Counted from the first letter of the stretch, positions 1 to 9,050 are shown. The stretch: DNA of 64,000 bases from Erginobacter sp964587835 (GCA_964587835.1 CAZPMN010000001.1:62001-126000), one strand, 5' to 3'. Notes: generated from the sequence alone by a model not told the origin. Program-made: numbers and translations.

Positions 1-3
1 GCG

Positions 4-33
4 GGGGGCTCGGGATCTTCGATCCCGGCCCCC
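4..33 (-). terminator. Strong GC hairpin downstream of fusA
   Basis: A 7-bp stem (11-17 with 21-27, loop TTC) is extended by six more G-C pairs (4-9 with 28-33) across a one-base bulge at position 10. It lies about 75 bp beyond the fusA stop on the minus strand. No U-tract is visible before the window edge, so intrinsic termination is an inference from position and stem strength. Confidence 0.35.
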
Positions 34-69
34 TGATTTTCAACCCAGGTATTCCCGGCCTTGGCGGCC

Positions 70-94
70 CTTTGCGTTCTTTGCGTCTTTGCGG
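70..94. repeat. Short tandem CTTTGCG(T/G) repeat
   Basis: Three consecutive copies of CTTTGCGTT / CTTTGCGT / CTTTGCGG (minus-strand sense ACGCAAAGA-like) sit between the fusA stop and the hairpin near the window edge. They are seen directly. Similar GCAAAGACGCAAAG repeats occur between genes in many bacteria; no function is proposed. Confidence 0.6.
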
Positions 95-106
95 TGAATG
101 ATTTTT

Positions 107-2188
107 TCAGCTCTCCCGGCGGGCAGCGACGATTTCCTCGGCCAGGGTGTAGGGTACCGCCTCGTAGTGCTCGAAGTGCATTGAGAAGTCGGCCTTGCCG
201 CTGGTGATGGTCCGTAGTTCGGTGGAGTATCCGAACATCTGAGAGAGGGGGACCATCCCGGAGATCACCGCCGTCTTTCCCTTGGTTTCCATCCGAACGA
301 TCCTGCCCCGTTTGGCACCGAGGGAACCGGTGACCGCTCCCAGATACTCGTCCGGTGCGGTGATCTCAATATTCATCACCGGTTCCAGCAAACGTAACCC
401 CGCCTTCCGACAGGCGTCCCGGAAACCGGCGGCGGCACAGGTCCGGAAGGCCTGCTCCGATGAGTCGACCTCGTGGGCGGAGCCGTCCACCAGGAAAAAT
501 TTGACATCGATCATCGGGAATCCGCTGTAGGGTCCCTTGGCCATTGCATCCAGGACTCCCCGCTCAACCGCCGGGATATACTCCCGGGGAACCCGGCCTC
601 CTCGAACCTCGTTTTCAAACTGGAACCCGGCGCCCGAGCGGTTCGGCTCGATCCGGAATTCGATATGGGCATACTGGCCGTGTCCCCCGGTCTGCTTGAC
701 ATGCTTGTGGACGTGTTCGCACGACCCCAGGATTGTTTCCCGGTAAGCGACTTGAGGAGCGCCGGATTCCACATTGACGTCGAATTCCCGGCGGAGCCGA
801 TCGAGAATAACGTCCAGGTGGAGTTCCCCCATCCCGGAAATGACCACCTCGTCGGTCTCCTGGTCGGTCCGGATGACGAAGGTGGGGTCTTCGTCCGAGA
901 GGCGGGAGAGGGCTTTGGAGAGGCGGTCCCGGTCGACAGTGCTCTCCGGTTTGACCGCGACCCCGATAACCGGGATGGGAAATTCGATTGACTCCAGAAC
1001 GATCGGGTGGTTTTTGCTGCAGATGGTATCTCCGGTCCGGGTTTCGCTCATCCCGACCACCGCTCCCACGCCACCGGCCCGGAGTTCCTCCACCGCAATT
1101 TGCTTGTTGGCGTGCATCTCGAAGAGCCTTCCCACCCGCTGATCTATGCCCCGGGTGGAGTTGTGGTAGCTCTCCCCCGCCCGGAGTATCCCGGAGTAAA
1201 CCCGCAGATAGAGCAGCTTCCCCATATGTTTGTCGGCGGTGATCTTGAAGGCGAGGGCCGCCAGAGGGGCGTCGTCTTTCGGATGACGGATGATCTCGCT
1301 GTCTTCCTCGTCCAGGGTCCCGATGACCGGGGGAAGATCGGCTGGGGAAGGGAGGTAGTTGACGATGGAGTCGAGGAGGAAGCGGATCCCCTTGTTTTTG
1401 AAGGCCGCCCCGCAAAGGACGGGTATTACCTTTCCGGCAATTGTGGTATTGCGCAGGGCGCGAACGATTTCAGCTTTCTGAGGAGTTTCGCCGTTGACAA
1501 ATTTCTCCATCAGACTCTCGTCCTCTTCGCTGATCTTTTCGATCAAAAGCGCCCGGGCCTCTTCGGCCTGCCCTTGCATATCGGTGGGGATTTCGTCTTC
1601 CCGAGGAAGGGCCAATCCGCCGTTTTCCTGATAATAGATCGCCCTCATCTCCACCAGGTCGATGATTCCCTTAAAATCCGCCTCCGCCCCGATCGGGATG
1701 GCGATCGGAACCGCATTGGCCCCCAATTCCTGCCGGATTTCGGAGATCACACCCGCAAAATCAGCCCCTGCCCGGTCCATCTTGTTGATAAACGCCAGCC
1801 GGGGTACCGAGTATTTTTCCGCCTGGCGCCAGACCGTCTCGGATTGGGGCTGGACCCCGCCCACGGCGCAGAAGAGAGCGATGGTGCCGTCCAGGACCCG
1901 GAGCGATCTCTCCACCTCCGCCGTGAAGTCGACGTGTCCGGGGGTGTCGATGATGTTGATTCGATGCCCCTTCCAGTAGGTGGTGGTGGCGGCGGAGGTG
2001 ATGGTAATTCCCCGTTCCTGTTCCTGAATCATCCAGTCCATGGCGGCTTTCCCGTCGTGAACCTCTCCGATCTTGTGGCTCTTGCCCGTGTAAAATAAAA
2101 TCCGCTCGGTGACGGTAGTCTTGCCGGCGTCGATATGGGCGGTCAGGCCGATATTGCGGATATTGCCGATTGGAAAAATATCACTCAT
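107..2188 (-). CDS. fusA: Elongation factor G
   Basis: Translational GTPase that moves tRNA and mRNA through the ribosome and, with RRF, splits post-termination ribosomes; cytosolic. The 693 residues match the usual EF-G length. The G1 P-loop AHIDAGKT is near residue 17, the switch I region has QEQERGITI, G3 is DTPGHVDF, and G4 is NKMD. Domain IV motifs (GGHGQYA, VDSSEQAF) and domain V follow. It starts at ATG 2188 with only a weak AGG-like site upstream, and that site lies inside a heptamer repeat array. It is not beside rpsL, rpsG or tuf, where bacterial fusA usually lies, so it may be a second copy or a dispersed str operon. The sequence looks like canonical EF-G rather than tetracycline-resistance or peptide-release-factor paralogues. 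Confidence 0.95.
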   Translation of the reverse strand: MSDIFPIGNIRNIGLTAHIDAGKTTVTERILFYTGKSHKIGEVHDGKAAMDWMIQEQERGITITSAATTTYWKGHRINIIDTPGHVDFTAEVERSLRVLDGTIALFCAVGGVQPQSETVWRQAEKYSVPRLAFINKMDRAGADFAGVISEIRQELGANAVPIAIPIGAEADFKGIIDLVEMRAIYYQENGGLALPREDEIPTDMQGQAEEARALLIEKISEEDESLMEKFVNGETPQKAEIVRALRNTTIAGKVIPVLCGAAFKNKGIRFLLDSIVNYLPSPADLPPVIGTLDEEDSEIIRHPKDDAPLAALAFKITADKHMGKLLYLRVYSGILRAGESYHNSTRGIDQRVGRLFEMHANKQIAVEELRAGGVGAVVGMSETRTGDTICSKNHPIVLESIEFPIPVIGVAVKPESTVDRDRLSKALSRLSDEDPTFVIRTDQETDEVVISGMGELHLDVILDRLRREFDVNVESGAPQVAYRETILGSCEHVHKHVKQTGGHGQYAHIEFRIEPNRSGAGFQFENEVRGGRVPREYIPAVERGVLDAMAKGPYSGFPMIDVKFFLVDGSAHEVDSSEQAFRTCAAAGFRDACRKAGLRLLEPVMNIEITAPDEYLGAVTGSLGAKRGRIVRMETKGKTAVISGMVPLSQMFGYSTELRTITSGKADFSMHFEHYEAVPYTLAEEIVAARRES

Positions 2189-2189
2189 A

Positions 2190-2336
2190 ATTACCTATTC
2201 TCTATTCCCTATTACTGCTCACTGCTCACTGATTACTACTCACTGATTACTGCTCACTAATTACTAATTACTGATTACTGATTACTGATTACTGATTACT
2301 GATTACTGATTACTGATTACTACTACCCATTCCCCA
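2190..2336. repeat. 21-unit degenerate heptamer array
   Basis: In strict 7-bp register from 2190 there are 21 units of the type ATTACTG, CTCACTG, ATTACTA, ATTCCCT, ending CTACCCA, TTCCCCA. A run of seven units from 2267 to 2315 is identical. The array ends one base before the fusA start codon (minus strand), so the fusA leader is made of repeat. The remaining gene-free sequence to 2506 has one weak promoter-like TTGACC (2464) and no other structure I can support. Confidence 0.95.
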
Positions 2337-2506
2337 CGCGAAAAGTCCGCCACCATATAGATTAATCCGTTAAATGCAAGCACTATTTGTCTCCAAGCCA
2401 TCCTGAACCAGACAAAGGGCGGGGAGAACTAACATGTCCGGGCCGGCTATTGGGCGGAAATAATTGACCTTGTCTTACTCGCGGTCATCCTCTATTTTTA
2501 ATCACC

Positions 2507-3304
2507 ATGAAAGCCGCCGCCTATTTTATTTCCGACGCCCACCTCGGCCTGCGAATTGCCGGGGGAGAGGGGAGAGAAGCCGCCCTGCTGAACTTTCTGG
2601 CCGGGATCACCCCGCGGGCCGGCCAGCTGTTCATCGTGGGAGATCTTTTCGACTTCTGGATCGAGTACCGCCGGGCGATTCGGCCCGATTATTTCCCGGT
2701 GTTATCCGCTCTCTACGACCTTGTCCGTTCGGGTACCGAAATCCACTACTGTCTAGGCAACCACGACTTTGCCATTGGTCCCTTTATCGAGCGGACGATC
2801 GGAATCAAGGTCCATCGGGCGGGGTATCAAGGGCTCGTCCAGGGAAGACGGATCTACGTTACTCACGGCGATGAACTTCGCGACAGTGATCGGGCCAACC
2901 AGGTTCTTCGCCGGATTTTGCGAAATCGGGTTCTCCAGGCTTTCTACCGGACTCTTCATCCCGATATTGGCGTTGCCCTCGGCGAGTTCTTTTCTCGGCT
3001 GAGCCGGAACTGCCTGATCACCGATCCTTCCCCGGAGATCCTGGCGGACTACCGTCAGGCGGCGGGCCAGCAGCTGTCCCGGGGTAACGAGATCGTGGTC
3101 GCCGGCCATACCCACGTTCCGGAATTGAGCGATCTGCCCGGCGGGAGGTACTGCAATACCGGCAACTGGATCCGTCGATACACTTTCGCGCTGATGGAAA
3201 AAGGAGAGATCAGCCTGCAAACCTACTCCCCCCCGCCCCCGGCGCGTGCGGATTCGGCGATCACCGATCACGCCGAGGGAGCGAACCCCCGGAATTCAAG
3301 ATGA
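2507..3304 (+). CDS. lpxH: UDP-2,3-diacylglucosamine diphosphatase (LpxH-like)
   Basis: Calcineurin-like metallophosphoesterase, predicted to cleave UDP-2,3-diacylglucosamine to lipid X and UMP in lipid A synthesis at the inner membrane face. Metal-binding motifs are in order: DAH (residues 10-12), GDLFDFW (45-51), GNHD (84-87), THGDE (about 118-122) and AGHTH (about 199-203). LpxH features such as the RxxD-like stretch after HGDE and the NTGNW near the end are present. 265 residues is slightly longer than typical (about 240) because of a Pro/Ala-rich tail. There is no clear Shine-Dalgarno before ATG 2507. The stop overlaps the next start (ATGA at 3301). Because this superfamily is broad, another UDP-sugar hydrolase is possible. 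Confidence 0.85.
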   Translation: MKAAAYFISDAHLGLRIAGGEGREAALLNFLAGITPRAGQLFIVGDLFDFWIEYRRAIRPDYFPVLSALYDLVRSGTEIHYCLGNHDFAIGPFIERTIGIKVHRAGYQGLVQGRRIYVTHGDELRDSDRANQVLRRILRNRVLQAFYRTLHPDIGVALGEFFSRLSRNCLITDPSPEILADYRQAAGQQLSRGNEIVVAGHTHVPELSDLPGGRYCNTGNWIRRYTFALMEKGEISLQTYSPPPPARADSAITDHAEGANPRNSR

Positions 3305-4356
3305 TAAAAGCCCTGTTTTGTTTTCGCCGTGTGTCCGTCCAACTGCTGTGCCTGTTTCTGATGCTTGCCTCCTTTCCCCTATGGGCGTCCGATTCGACGC
3401 AATGGGGGAGGGTGGAGGATGACCGCGGGACCTTTGATGTGGAGATCACAGTCGGCCGGGTAACCCGGATTGAGGGATCGGTAGAGGAGACGATCCGCCC
3501 CTACTATGAGCAGATCGGGCAGGATACGCCCGGGGAAAGCTATAGCCTCGACGATCTGGGGCTGGACGGAAAGCAGACCACCTTTGGCGGGCGGATCGAG
3601 AAGAGATGGAAATATCTCACGCTTGGTTTCGGCGGTTTTTATTACAACCCCTCGGCCGAGGCCACTGCGATTCAGGACTATTACATCGGGATCGACGATA
3701 AGATCGAGTACCGGGGAGAAGAGTATGAATATCTAATGATCCCGGAGGGGCAAGCGTTCTCGGCCGATCTGAAGACGGCATTCTGCGAACTGAGCCTTTT
3801 AGTCACTCCGGCGACCATCGCCCCCCTGCCGGATTTTGAATTTCTTCCATTCCTCTATCTCGGGGTGGTTGGTGTTTTCGGCAGCTACGATATCGACGCC
3901 GGGCCCCCGAGGGGGACGGTATCCTACGAGAATCCGCCCCGGGAGTATGTGGTCGGGGGGCGTAGCGACGGCTGGACGGGAGCGGGGGTTCCGGCCGTCG
4001 GACTGGGCGGAGAGGTGCGGATCGGGCCTCCCGACGGCCTGCGGTTGACGGCGCGGGCCTGTTATTCCCTCTTTCGTTACGACGGGTCCACGGACTACAT
4101 CCCGATCTCCATCCGGCACGAGAAGCGTCTCGACCTTGATTACGACAGTTTTTCCGGCCGGGCCCGGCTGGAATTTCCCCTTTCAGAGAAGGCCGATCTC
4201 TTCTTCGGGGTTTCCTACACTTATCTCAAGCTGGACGGTGACGCCACCGCCACCGATAAGGAACCGGAGGAGATCGAAGAGTTGCGGGAGAAGTACGACA
4301 AGAAGCTCTATTTCGAGATGGTGGAACTGCACGCCTTTACCGGCTTGAGCTTCTGA
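3301..4356 (+). CDS. Secreted outer-membrane beta-barrel-like protein, unknown function
   Basis: I do not recognise the family. Residues 1-29 are a Sec signal peptide (positively charged start, hydrophobic core LLCLFLMLASFPLWA). The rest is rich in alternating hydrophobic/polar stretches with Tyr, Gly and Phe, such as KYLTLGFGGFYY and KADLFFGVSYTYLKL. The chain ends in HAFTGLSF, a terminal aromatic typical of barrels inserted by the BAM machinery. These traits suggest an outer-membrane barrel of about 12-14 strands. It is translationally coupled to lpxH through an ATGA overlap, which fits an envelope role. No active-site motif or lipobox is visible. Confidence 0.75.
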   Translation: MIKALFCFRRVSVQLLCLFLMLASFPLWASDSTQWGRVEDDRGTFDVEITVGRVTRIEGSVEETIRPYYEQIGQDTPGESYSLDDLGLDGKQTTFGGRIEKRWKYLTLGFGGFYYNPSAEATAIQDYYIGIDDKIEYRGEEYEYLMIPEGQAFSADLKTAFCELSLLVTPATIAPLPDFEFLPFLYLGVVGVFGSYDIDAGPPRGTVSYENPPREYVVGGRSDGWTGAGVPAVGLGGEVRIGPPDGLRLTARACYSLFRYDGSTDYIPISIRHEKRLDLDYDSFSGRARLEFPLSEKADLFFGVSYTYLKLDGDATATDKEPEEIEELREKYDKKLYFEMVELHAFTGLSF

Positions 4357-4381
4357 CCCGGCCCGCTCGCCGGGATGTTTT
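4357..4381 (+). terminator. Weak terminator-like hairpin
   Basis: CCCGGC (4357-4362), a 6-nt loop and GCCGGG (4369-4374), followed by ATGTTTT, directly after the stop of the barrel-like gene. The stem is only 6 bp and the T-run is interrupted, so the call is tentative. Confidence 0.35.
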
Positions 4382-4460
4382 GCCCGGCTGAAAGGATAAA
4401 ATGGGCTGGTCGCCCCGTTTCTGACCTTCCCGCGTCCCGCTGTCTCACGTTTTCTCGTGT

Positions 4461-5312
4461 ATGAAGAAGAAGGTGACCATCGATAGTTCAGGATTGCCTC
4501 GGGCCCTGACCATCGCCGGCTCCGACTCCGGGGGCGGGGCGGGGATTCAGGCCGACCTCAAGACCTTCCTCTCCTTGGGGGTTTTCGGAGCCACCGCCCT
4601 GACAGCGGTCACCGCCCAGGATACCCGGGGGGTGAGAGAGTTCTCCCTGATATCCCCCCGGCTGCTCGGAGCCCAGATCGACGCGGTGATGGAAGATATC
4701 GCTCCGTCAGCGGTCAAGACCGGGATGCTGGGGGGAGCGGGAATCATCGAGACTGTGGTCCGGAAGGTGGCCGAGCATGACATAACCCGGCTGGTCGTCG
4801 ATCCGGTGATGGCGGCCACCTCCGGGGACCGGTTGCTGCGTTCCGGGGCGGAGGAGAAACTTATAAACCTCCTGCTTCCGGCGGCGCTGATTGTCACCCC
4901 CAATCTTGATGAAGCCGGCCTCCTGGCCGGGTTCCCAGTCACCGACCGGAGGTCGATGCGCCGGGCGGCCCGGGCGATCCGCGCTCTGGGGCCCCGCTAC
5001 GTGGTGGTCAAGGGCGGCCACCGGCGCCGGGATGCCGACGATCTTCTCTTCGACGGTCGGGAGATGTTCTTCCTCCCCTCTCCCCGCCTGACCGGGGAGA
5101 ATCTCCACGGAACCGGCTGTACCCTGTCGGCGGCGATCACCGCGTTTCTCGCCCGGGGTTTTCCGCCCCGGGAAGCGGTCATATCCGCCAAGAATTATAT
5201 GGTCGCGGCCCTGAAAAACCCCTTGCATCCCGGCCGTGGCTCGGCGGTAGTCGACTGGTCAGCCGGCGGCAGGGGTGAATATCCGGTGGCAACTCCCCGG
5301 GAGAGGCGGTAG
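4461..5312 (+). CDS. thiD: Hydroxymethylpyrimidine/phosphomethylpyrimidine kinase
   Basis: Ribokinase-family enzyme that phosphorylates HMP and HMP-P to HMP-PP for thiamine synthesis or salvage; cytosolic. The N-terminal substrate-binding signature is IAGSDSGGGAGIQADLKTF. It continues with LTAVTAQDT, VDPVMAATSGDRLL and VTPNLDEA. The C-terminal anion-hole/catalytic motif HGTGCTLSAAITAFLARG holds the catalytic Cys/GTG region. 283 residues is near the usual length of about 265-270. The start at ATG 4461 lacks a good Shine-Dalgarno. No thiE, thiC or THI-box riboswitch is visible nearby, so it looks like a lone thi gene. Confidence 0.93.
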   Translation: MKKKVTIDSSGLPRALTIAGSDSGGGAGIQADLKTFLSLGVFGATALTAVTAQDTRGVREFSLISPRLLGAQIDAVMEDIAPSAVKTGMLGGAGIIETVVRKVAEHDITRLVVDPVMAATSGDRLLRSGAEEKLINLLLPAALIVTPNLDEAGLLAGFPVTDRRSMRRAARAIRALGPRYVVVKGGHRRRDADDLLFDGREMFFLPSPRLTGENLHGTGCTLSAAITAFLARGFPPREAVISAKNYMVAALKNPLHPGRGSAVVDWSAGGRGEYPVATPRERR

Positions 5313-5405
5313 AATAAAATAAATCGACCGGGATCGGGTCTACCCCACCGCAACTAACACCGGGGCCCGCATCCCCGGATAAAGAGCAAACCCCAGGGAA
5401 GGATT

Positions 5406-5909
5406 ATGACCATTATGCCGATCAAGATTTACGGGACCCCGGTCCTGCGGGAGAAAGCCCGTCCGGTTGAAGGGATCGATGACGGGGTTCTGGACCTGAT
5501 CCGCCGGATGACGGAGAGCCTCTACTATCATCAGGGCCTGGGACTGGCCGCCAACCAGGTCGGGGTGGCGACCCGGCTCTTCCTGGCCGACGAGGGGAAA
5601 GGACTGAAAATATTTCTCAACCCCGTAATCCTGGAGCGGACAGGGAGGGTGGCCGGAGAGGAAGGCTGCCTCAGTTTCCCCGAAGTCTTTGTGGAGATAC
5701 CCCGGGCGGAGTCGCTGCTGGTGGAGTACCTCGACGAGAAAGAGGAGGTTCGGAGAATGGAGGCGGAGGGCCTGCTGGCCCGGATCATCCAGCATGAATA
5801 CGATCACCTGGAGGGGGTTTTGATCTGTGACCGGGCCGGATTCATCGCTTCCCGGATGATCAGAGGGAAGCTGAAAAAGCTGAAAAAGCGGTCCCGGGAA
5901 TCTATGTGA
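5406..5909 (+). CDS. def: Peptide deformylase
   Basis: Metallohydrolase that removes the formyl group from nascent N-termini. All three family motifs are intact: GLGLAANQ (residues 44-51), EGCLS (86-90, metal ligand Cys88) and HEYDH (130-134, two metal-ligand His plus catalytic Glu). 167 residues is the typical length. AGGGAAGG at 5395-5402 lies too close to ATG 5406 for its 3' part, and 12 nt before ATG 5415, so either Met1 or Met4 could be the start. The usual partner fmt is not adjacent. The Lys/Arg-rich C-terminal helix (KLKKLKKRSR) is common in bacterial PDFs and may contact the ribosome. Confidence 0.94.
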   Translation: MTIMPIKIYGTPVLREKARPVEGIDDGVLDLIRRMTESLYYHQGLGLAANQVGVATRLFLADEGKGLKIFLNPVILERTGRVAGEEGCLSFPEVFVEIPRAESLLVEYLDEKEEVRRMEAEGLLARIIQHEYDHLEGVLICDRAGFIASRMIRGKLKKLKKRSRESM

Positions 5910-5955
5910 TTTAATTTCCCTGCCGTCGCCCGGCAAATTATTGGGGAGGAAGTTA

Positions 5956-6750
5956 ATGGCGGAGTCTTTACCGAAGGCGGGACAAGCGCCTTTCCTTTCC
6001 GTGGTCATCCCGGCCTACAACGAGGAATCGCGCTTGCCGGCTACTCTGGATCGGATCGCGGAATACCTCCGGGGACAGTCCTATCCCTACGAGGTGATCG
6101 TGGTCAGCGACGGCAGCCGGGACTCGACGGCCGCCGTCGCCCAAAGCTGGCGACCGGAGGGTTTCCCGCTCGAGGTCGTCGACCGGAAGGAGAACCGGGG
6201 CAAGGGCTATACGGTCCGGGAAGGAGCGGCCCGGGCCCGGGGTGAGCGCATCCTCTTCTCTGACGCCGATCTCTCTACCCCGATTGAGGAAGTGGAAAAG
6301 TTCCTTCCTTTTTTTCGGCAGGGTTACGAGATCGTGATCGGTTCCCGTTCGCTGAAAGATTCGAATATCCTGGTCCGGCAGCCGTTTTACCGGGAACTGA
6401 TGGGGCGGGTATTCAACCGGCTGGTCCGGATCCTGGCGGTCCCGGATATCGCCGATACCCAGTGCGGGTTCAAATGCTTTTCCCGGCGCGCGGCGGACGG
6501 GATCTTCCCCCGCTGCCGGATCGACGGGTTCAGTTTCGATGTTGAAATTCTTTTTCTGGCCCGCCGTCTCGGACTGGCGGTCCGGGAGGTACCGGTCAGA
6601 TGGCGGAACGCCCCCGGCAGTTCGATCAGCCCAGCGCGCGATTCCCTGCTGATGCTGGTCGACATCATCCGGGTGCGGGTTTACGCCCTCCTCCGGTCCT
6701 ATCCGGCGGAGGTGTCTTCAGCAAACCATATACCGGGGGATATCTCCTGA
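5956..6750 (+). CDS. GT2 glycosyltransferase, polyprenyl-phosphate-hexose synthase-like (DPM1/ALG5 type)
   Basis: Predicted to transfer a hexose from a nucleotide sugar to a polyprenyl phosphate, giving a membrane-bound donor for GT-C enzymes. The GT-A fold starts SVVIPAYNEESRL (about residue 14). VVSDGSRDST and the metal-binding DxD-type FSDADLSTPI follow, then IGSRSLKDS, DTQCGFKCF and the acceptor-site region DGFSFDVEILFLARR. 264 residues with no C-terminal membrane domain resembles eukaryotic ALG5 and short DPM1. GGGGAGG at 5943-5949 supports ATG 5956. The two downstream genes encode GT39/TMTC-like enzymes, which use exactly this type of donor, so I infer a functional unit. Whether the sugar is mannose or glucose cannot be read. 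Confidence 0.85.
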   Translation: MAESLPKAGQAPFLSVVIPAYNEESRLPATLDRIAEYLRGQSYPYEVIVVSDGSRDSTAAVAQSWRPEGFPLEVVDRKENRGKGYTVREGAARARGERILFSDADLSTPIEEVEKFLPFFRQGYEIVIGSRSLKDSNILVRQPFYRELMGRVFNRLVRILAVPDIADTQCGFKCFSRRAADGIFPRCRIDGFSFDVEILFLARRLGLAVREVPVRWRNAPGSSISPARDSLLMLVDIIRVRVYALLRSYPAEVSSANHIPGDIS

Positions 6751-6788
6751 CGGACAGGGATGGGTGGAGAGCAAGATCCGGGGATAAT

Positions 6789-9050
6789 ATGCGGATAAAA
6801 TGGTTGAGCTGCACCATCCCCCTGGCTGTCGCCCTGATCTTGCGGCTGATTTTCTTGGCCGAAATCAAGGGTACTCCGGAGTTCTCTCATCCCGGCCTGG
6901 ACGCGGCCTACCATATCTACTGGGCCCGGGGTCTGGCCGAGGGGGACTGGACTGATTTCGAGGGAAGGGAGGACCCTCAGCTCTACCGCTTCCCCTATTA
7001 CCGTCCGCCCGGCTACGCTTTCTTCCTCGCCCTGATCTTCAAGCTTTGCGGTGACGGTCCGGTCTGTCCCCGGCTCTTCCAGTTCGCCCTGGGACTGGGA
7101 TCGGTCTGGATGGTGGGATGGCTGGCCCGGCGTTTCTTCGATCGCCGGACCGGATTACTGGCGGCCCTGGGGACGGCGGTTTATTGGATCTTCATCTACT
7201 ATGAAGGAGAGCTGGTTGGGGTGGCCGGTTCGGTCTTTCTTATCCTCCTCTTCACCTGTCTCCTGGTTTGCGCCGCCACCCCCCGGAGTTTTACCACTTA
7301 CCTGCCGGCAGGATTGGCGCTTGGTCTGCTCTCGCTCTTCCGCCCCAACGCCTTGCTGTTCATCCCCCCGGCCGCCCTCTGGGCTGCCTGGCCGGTCCGC
7401 CGCGTTTCGGAATCCCGGCGGCTGGGGACGGCGGCTGGGGGTCTCCTTTTCGGGGCGGCCATAGTGGTTCTTCCGGTGACCATCCGGAATTACGCGGTCT
7501 CCGGAGAGATAATCCCGATTGCGACCAACGCCGGGATCAGTTTCGGGGTGGCTAACAACGAGTTGAGCGACGGGACTACCCATTTCATCCCCGGAATCGG
7601 CAATATCGGCAGTCCTTTTGACTGGCCCCGGATCGTCCGGAAGCTGGAAATCGCCCAGGGTCGTCCCCTCGGTCACGGAGAGGCCTCGAATTACCTCACC
7701 CGTCGGGCCCTGAGATACGCCCTCGAATCTCCGGGGCAATTCCTCCGGCTGACCGGCCGCAAGGCGCTTCTCTTCTGGGGTCCGAGGGAGATTCGGAATT
7801 TGAGAGAAGTTTATTACGCTCGAATTAACTCCCCCTTGCTGCGCCTCCTGCCCGGCAACTTTCCGCTGATTCTGGCCCTGGCGCTCCTGGGCGGGATAAT
7901 GATCCTCGGATTTCCCGCGGCCAATCGCGGGTCGGGGGAGAGGAGGGGGGCCGCTCTGATCGTGCTCCTGGCTTTGGTGTATTTTCTCTCGATGCTACCC
8001 TTTGCCGCCGGTGCCCGCTACCGGGTTCCGGTGATTCCTTATCTGATCATCCTGTCGGCGTCGGCGGTCCGGAAGGCAGGCGCTCTCTTTGCGGCCCGGC
8101 GCTGGCTCCCCGCCCTGGGTGTCGTCGGCGCCGGGACGGCGCTTTACCTTCTCTGCTCGCTTAACCCCACCGGTTTTCAGCCCTCCTTGGAGAAGTGGCA
8201 CTACGACCGAGGTCTGGCCCGGTTGGAGGCGGGGCAATGGGAGGAAGCAGTTTTGGAATTCGATCGAGCGATCGCCTTGGAATCTGGATACGCCTCGGCT
8301 TATGTCAATCGCGGGGTTGCCCTCCAGAAAGCTGGAAAGTTCGCTCTGGCGGCGGAATCATACCACCGGGCGCTCCAGCTGGAGCCCGCTTCTCTTCCCG
8401 CCTTGAAGAACCTGGCCGACCTTCTCCTGGAGGAGGGGAAGCCGGAAGAAGCCTTCTCCCTTTATCGCCGGGCTCTCTCCACCGGCCCGGAGCATTCCGC
8501 TATCGCCGTCGACCTGGCCCGGGCTCTGGCCGGAGAAGGGAAGACGGCGGAGGCGATCGGGGTTTACCTGGATATTCTCCGCGCACGCCCGGATAGCCCC
8601 TCGGCCCGGTTGGGACTGGGCAATCTGCTCCTGGAAGGGGGCGATACCCACGCCGCCCTTCAGGAGTACCGGGCGGCACTGAAGGTTAACCCGCATTCGG
8701 TGGTGGCCCGCTATAACCTGGCCAATGCCCTGATCGCGGAGGGTCGGATCGAGGAGGGGATCGCCGAGTACCGGGAGGTCCTCCGGCGGGAGCCCGGCCA
8801 TCGTGATACTCACAATAACCTGGGAGCTCAGCTGGCCGCGCGGGGGGAACTGGATTCGGCTCTGAAGCAGTTCGAGGCCGCGATCGCCAGCGACCCCGGC
8901 GACCCGGCCGGATATTTCAACCGGGGGATAGTTCTGATCAGGCTCGGCCGGCCGGGGGAGGCGAGACGCGACCTGGAGAAGACCCTGGAGTTAAGCCCGG
9001 ACTATGACCCGGCCCGCCGGGCCTTGCGGATGGTGGAGGGGGGCAAATGA
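6789..9050 (+). CDS. GT39-family membrane glycosyltransferase with C-terminal TPR domain
   Basis: Predicted polyprenyl-phosphate-sugar-dependent GT-C enzyme (ArnT/PMT-like) with periplasmic or extracellular acceptors. Residues 1-460 hold about ten hydrophobic helices. The first loop has the acidic LDAAYHIYWARGL, followed by YYRPPGYAFFLALI, a pattern shared with the paralogue at 26147. Residues about 465-750 are eight consecutive 34-residue TPR units (for example AYVNRGVALQKAGKF). TPR fusions in this class, as in OGT and TMTC proteins, usually bind protein substrates. ATG 6789 was chosen because longer versions overlap the upstream gene out of frame. It is coupled to the next gene by an ATGA overlap (9047-9050). 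Confidence 0.85.
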   Translation: MRIKWLSCTIPLAVALILRLIFLAEIKGTPEFSHPGLDAAYHIYWARGLAEGDWTDFEGREDPQLYRFPYYRPPGYAFFLALIFKLCGDGPVCPRLFQFALGLGSVWMVGWLARRFFDRRTGLLAALGTAVYWIFIYYEGELVGVAGSVFLILLFTCLLVCAATPRSFTTYLPAGLALGLLSLFRPNALLFIPPAALWAAWPVRRVSESRRLGTAAGGLLFGAAIVVLPVTIRNYAVSGEIIPIATNAGISFGVANNELSDGTTHFIPGIGNIGSPFDWPRIVRKLEIAQGRPLGHGEASNYLTRRALRYALESPGQFLRLTGRKALLFWGPREIRNLREVYYARINSPLLRLLPGNFPLILALALLGGIMILGFPAANRGSGERRGAALIVLLALVYFLSMLPFAAGARYRVPVIPYLIILSASAVRKAGALFAARRWLPALGVVGAGTALYLLCSLNPTGFQPSLEKWHYDRGLARLEAGQWEEAVLEFDRAIALESGYASAYVNRGVALQKAGKFALAAESYHRALQLEPASLPALKNLADLLLEEGKPEEAFSLYRRALSTGPEHSAIAVDLARALAGEGKTAEAIGVYLDILRARPDSPSARLGLGNLLLEGGDTHAALQEYRAALKVNPHSVVARYNLANALIAEGRIEEGIAEYREVLRREPGHRDTHNNLGAQLAARGELDSALKQFEAAIASDPGDPAGYFNRGIVLIRLGRPGEARRDLEKTLELSPDYDPARRALRMVEGGK

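Noticed and set aside
1007..2098. 363-codon frame opposite fusA on the plus strand
   Set aside because: Shadow of a high-GC coding region; no homology-like motifs and fully antisense to EF-G.
6600..6788. N-terminal extension of the first GT39-TPR frame
   Set aside because: Overlaps the GT2 gene for 151 bp and lacks membrane character; the anchor begins after ATG 6789.
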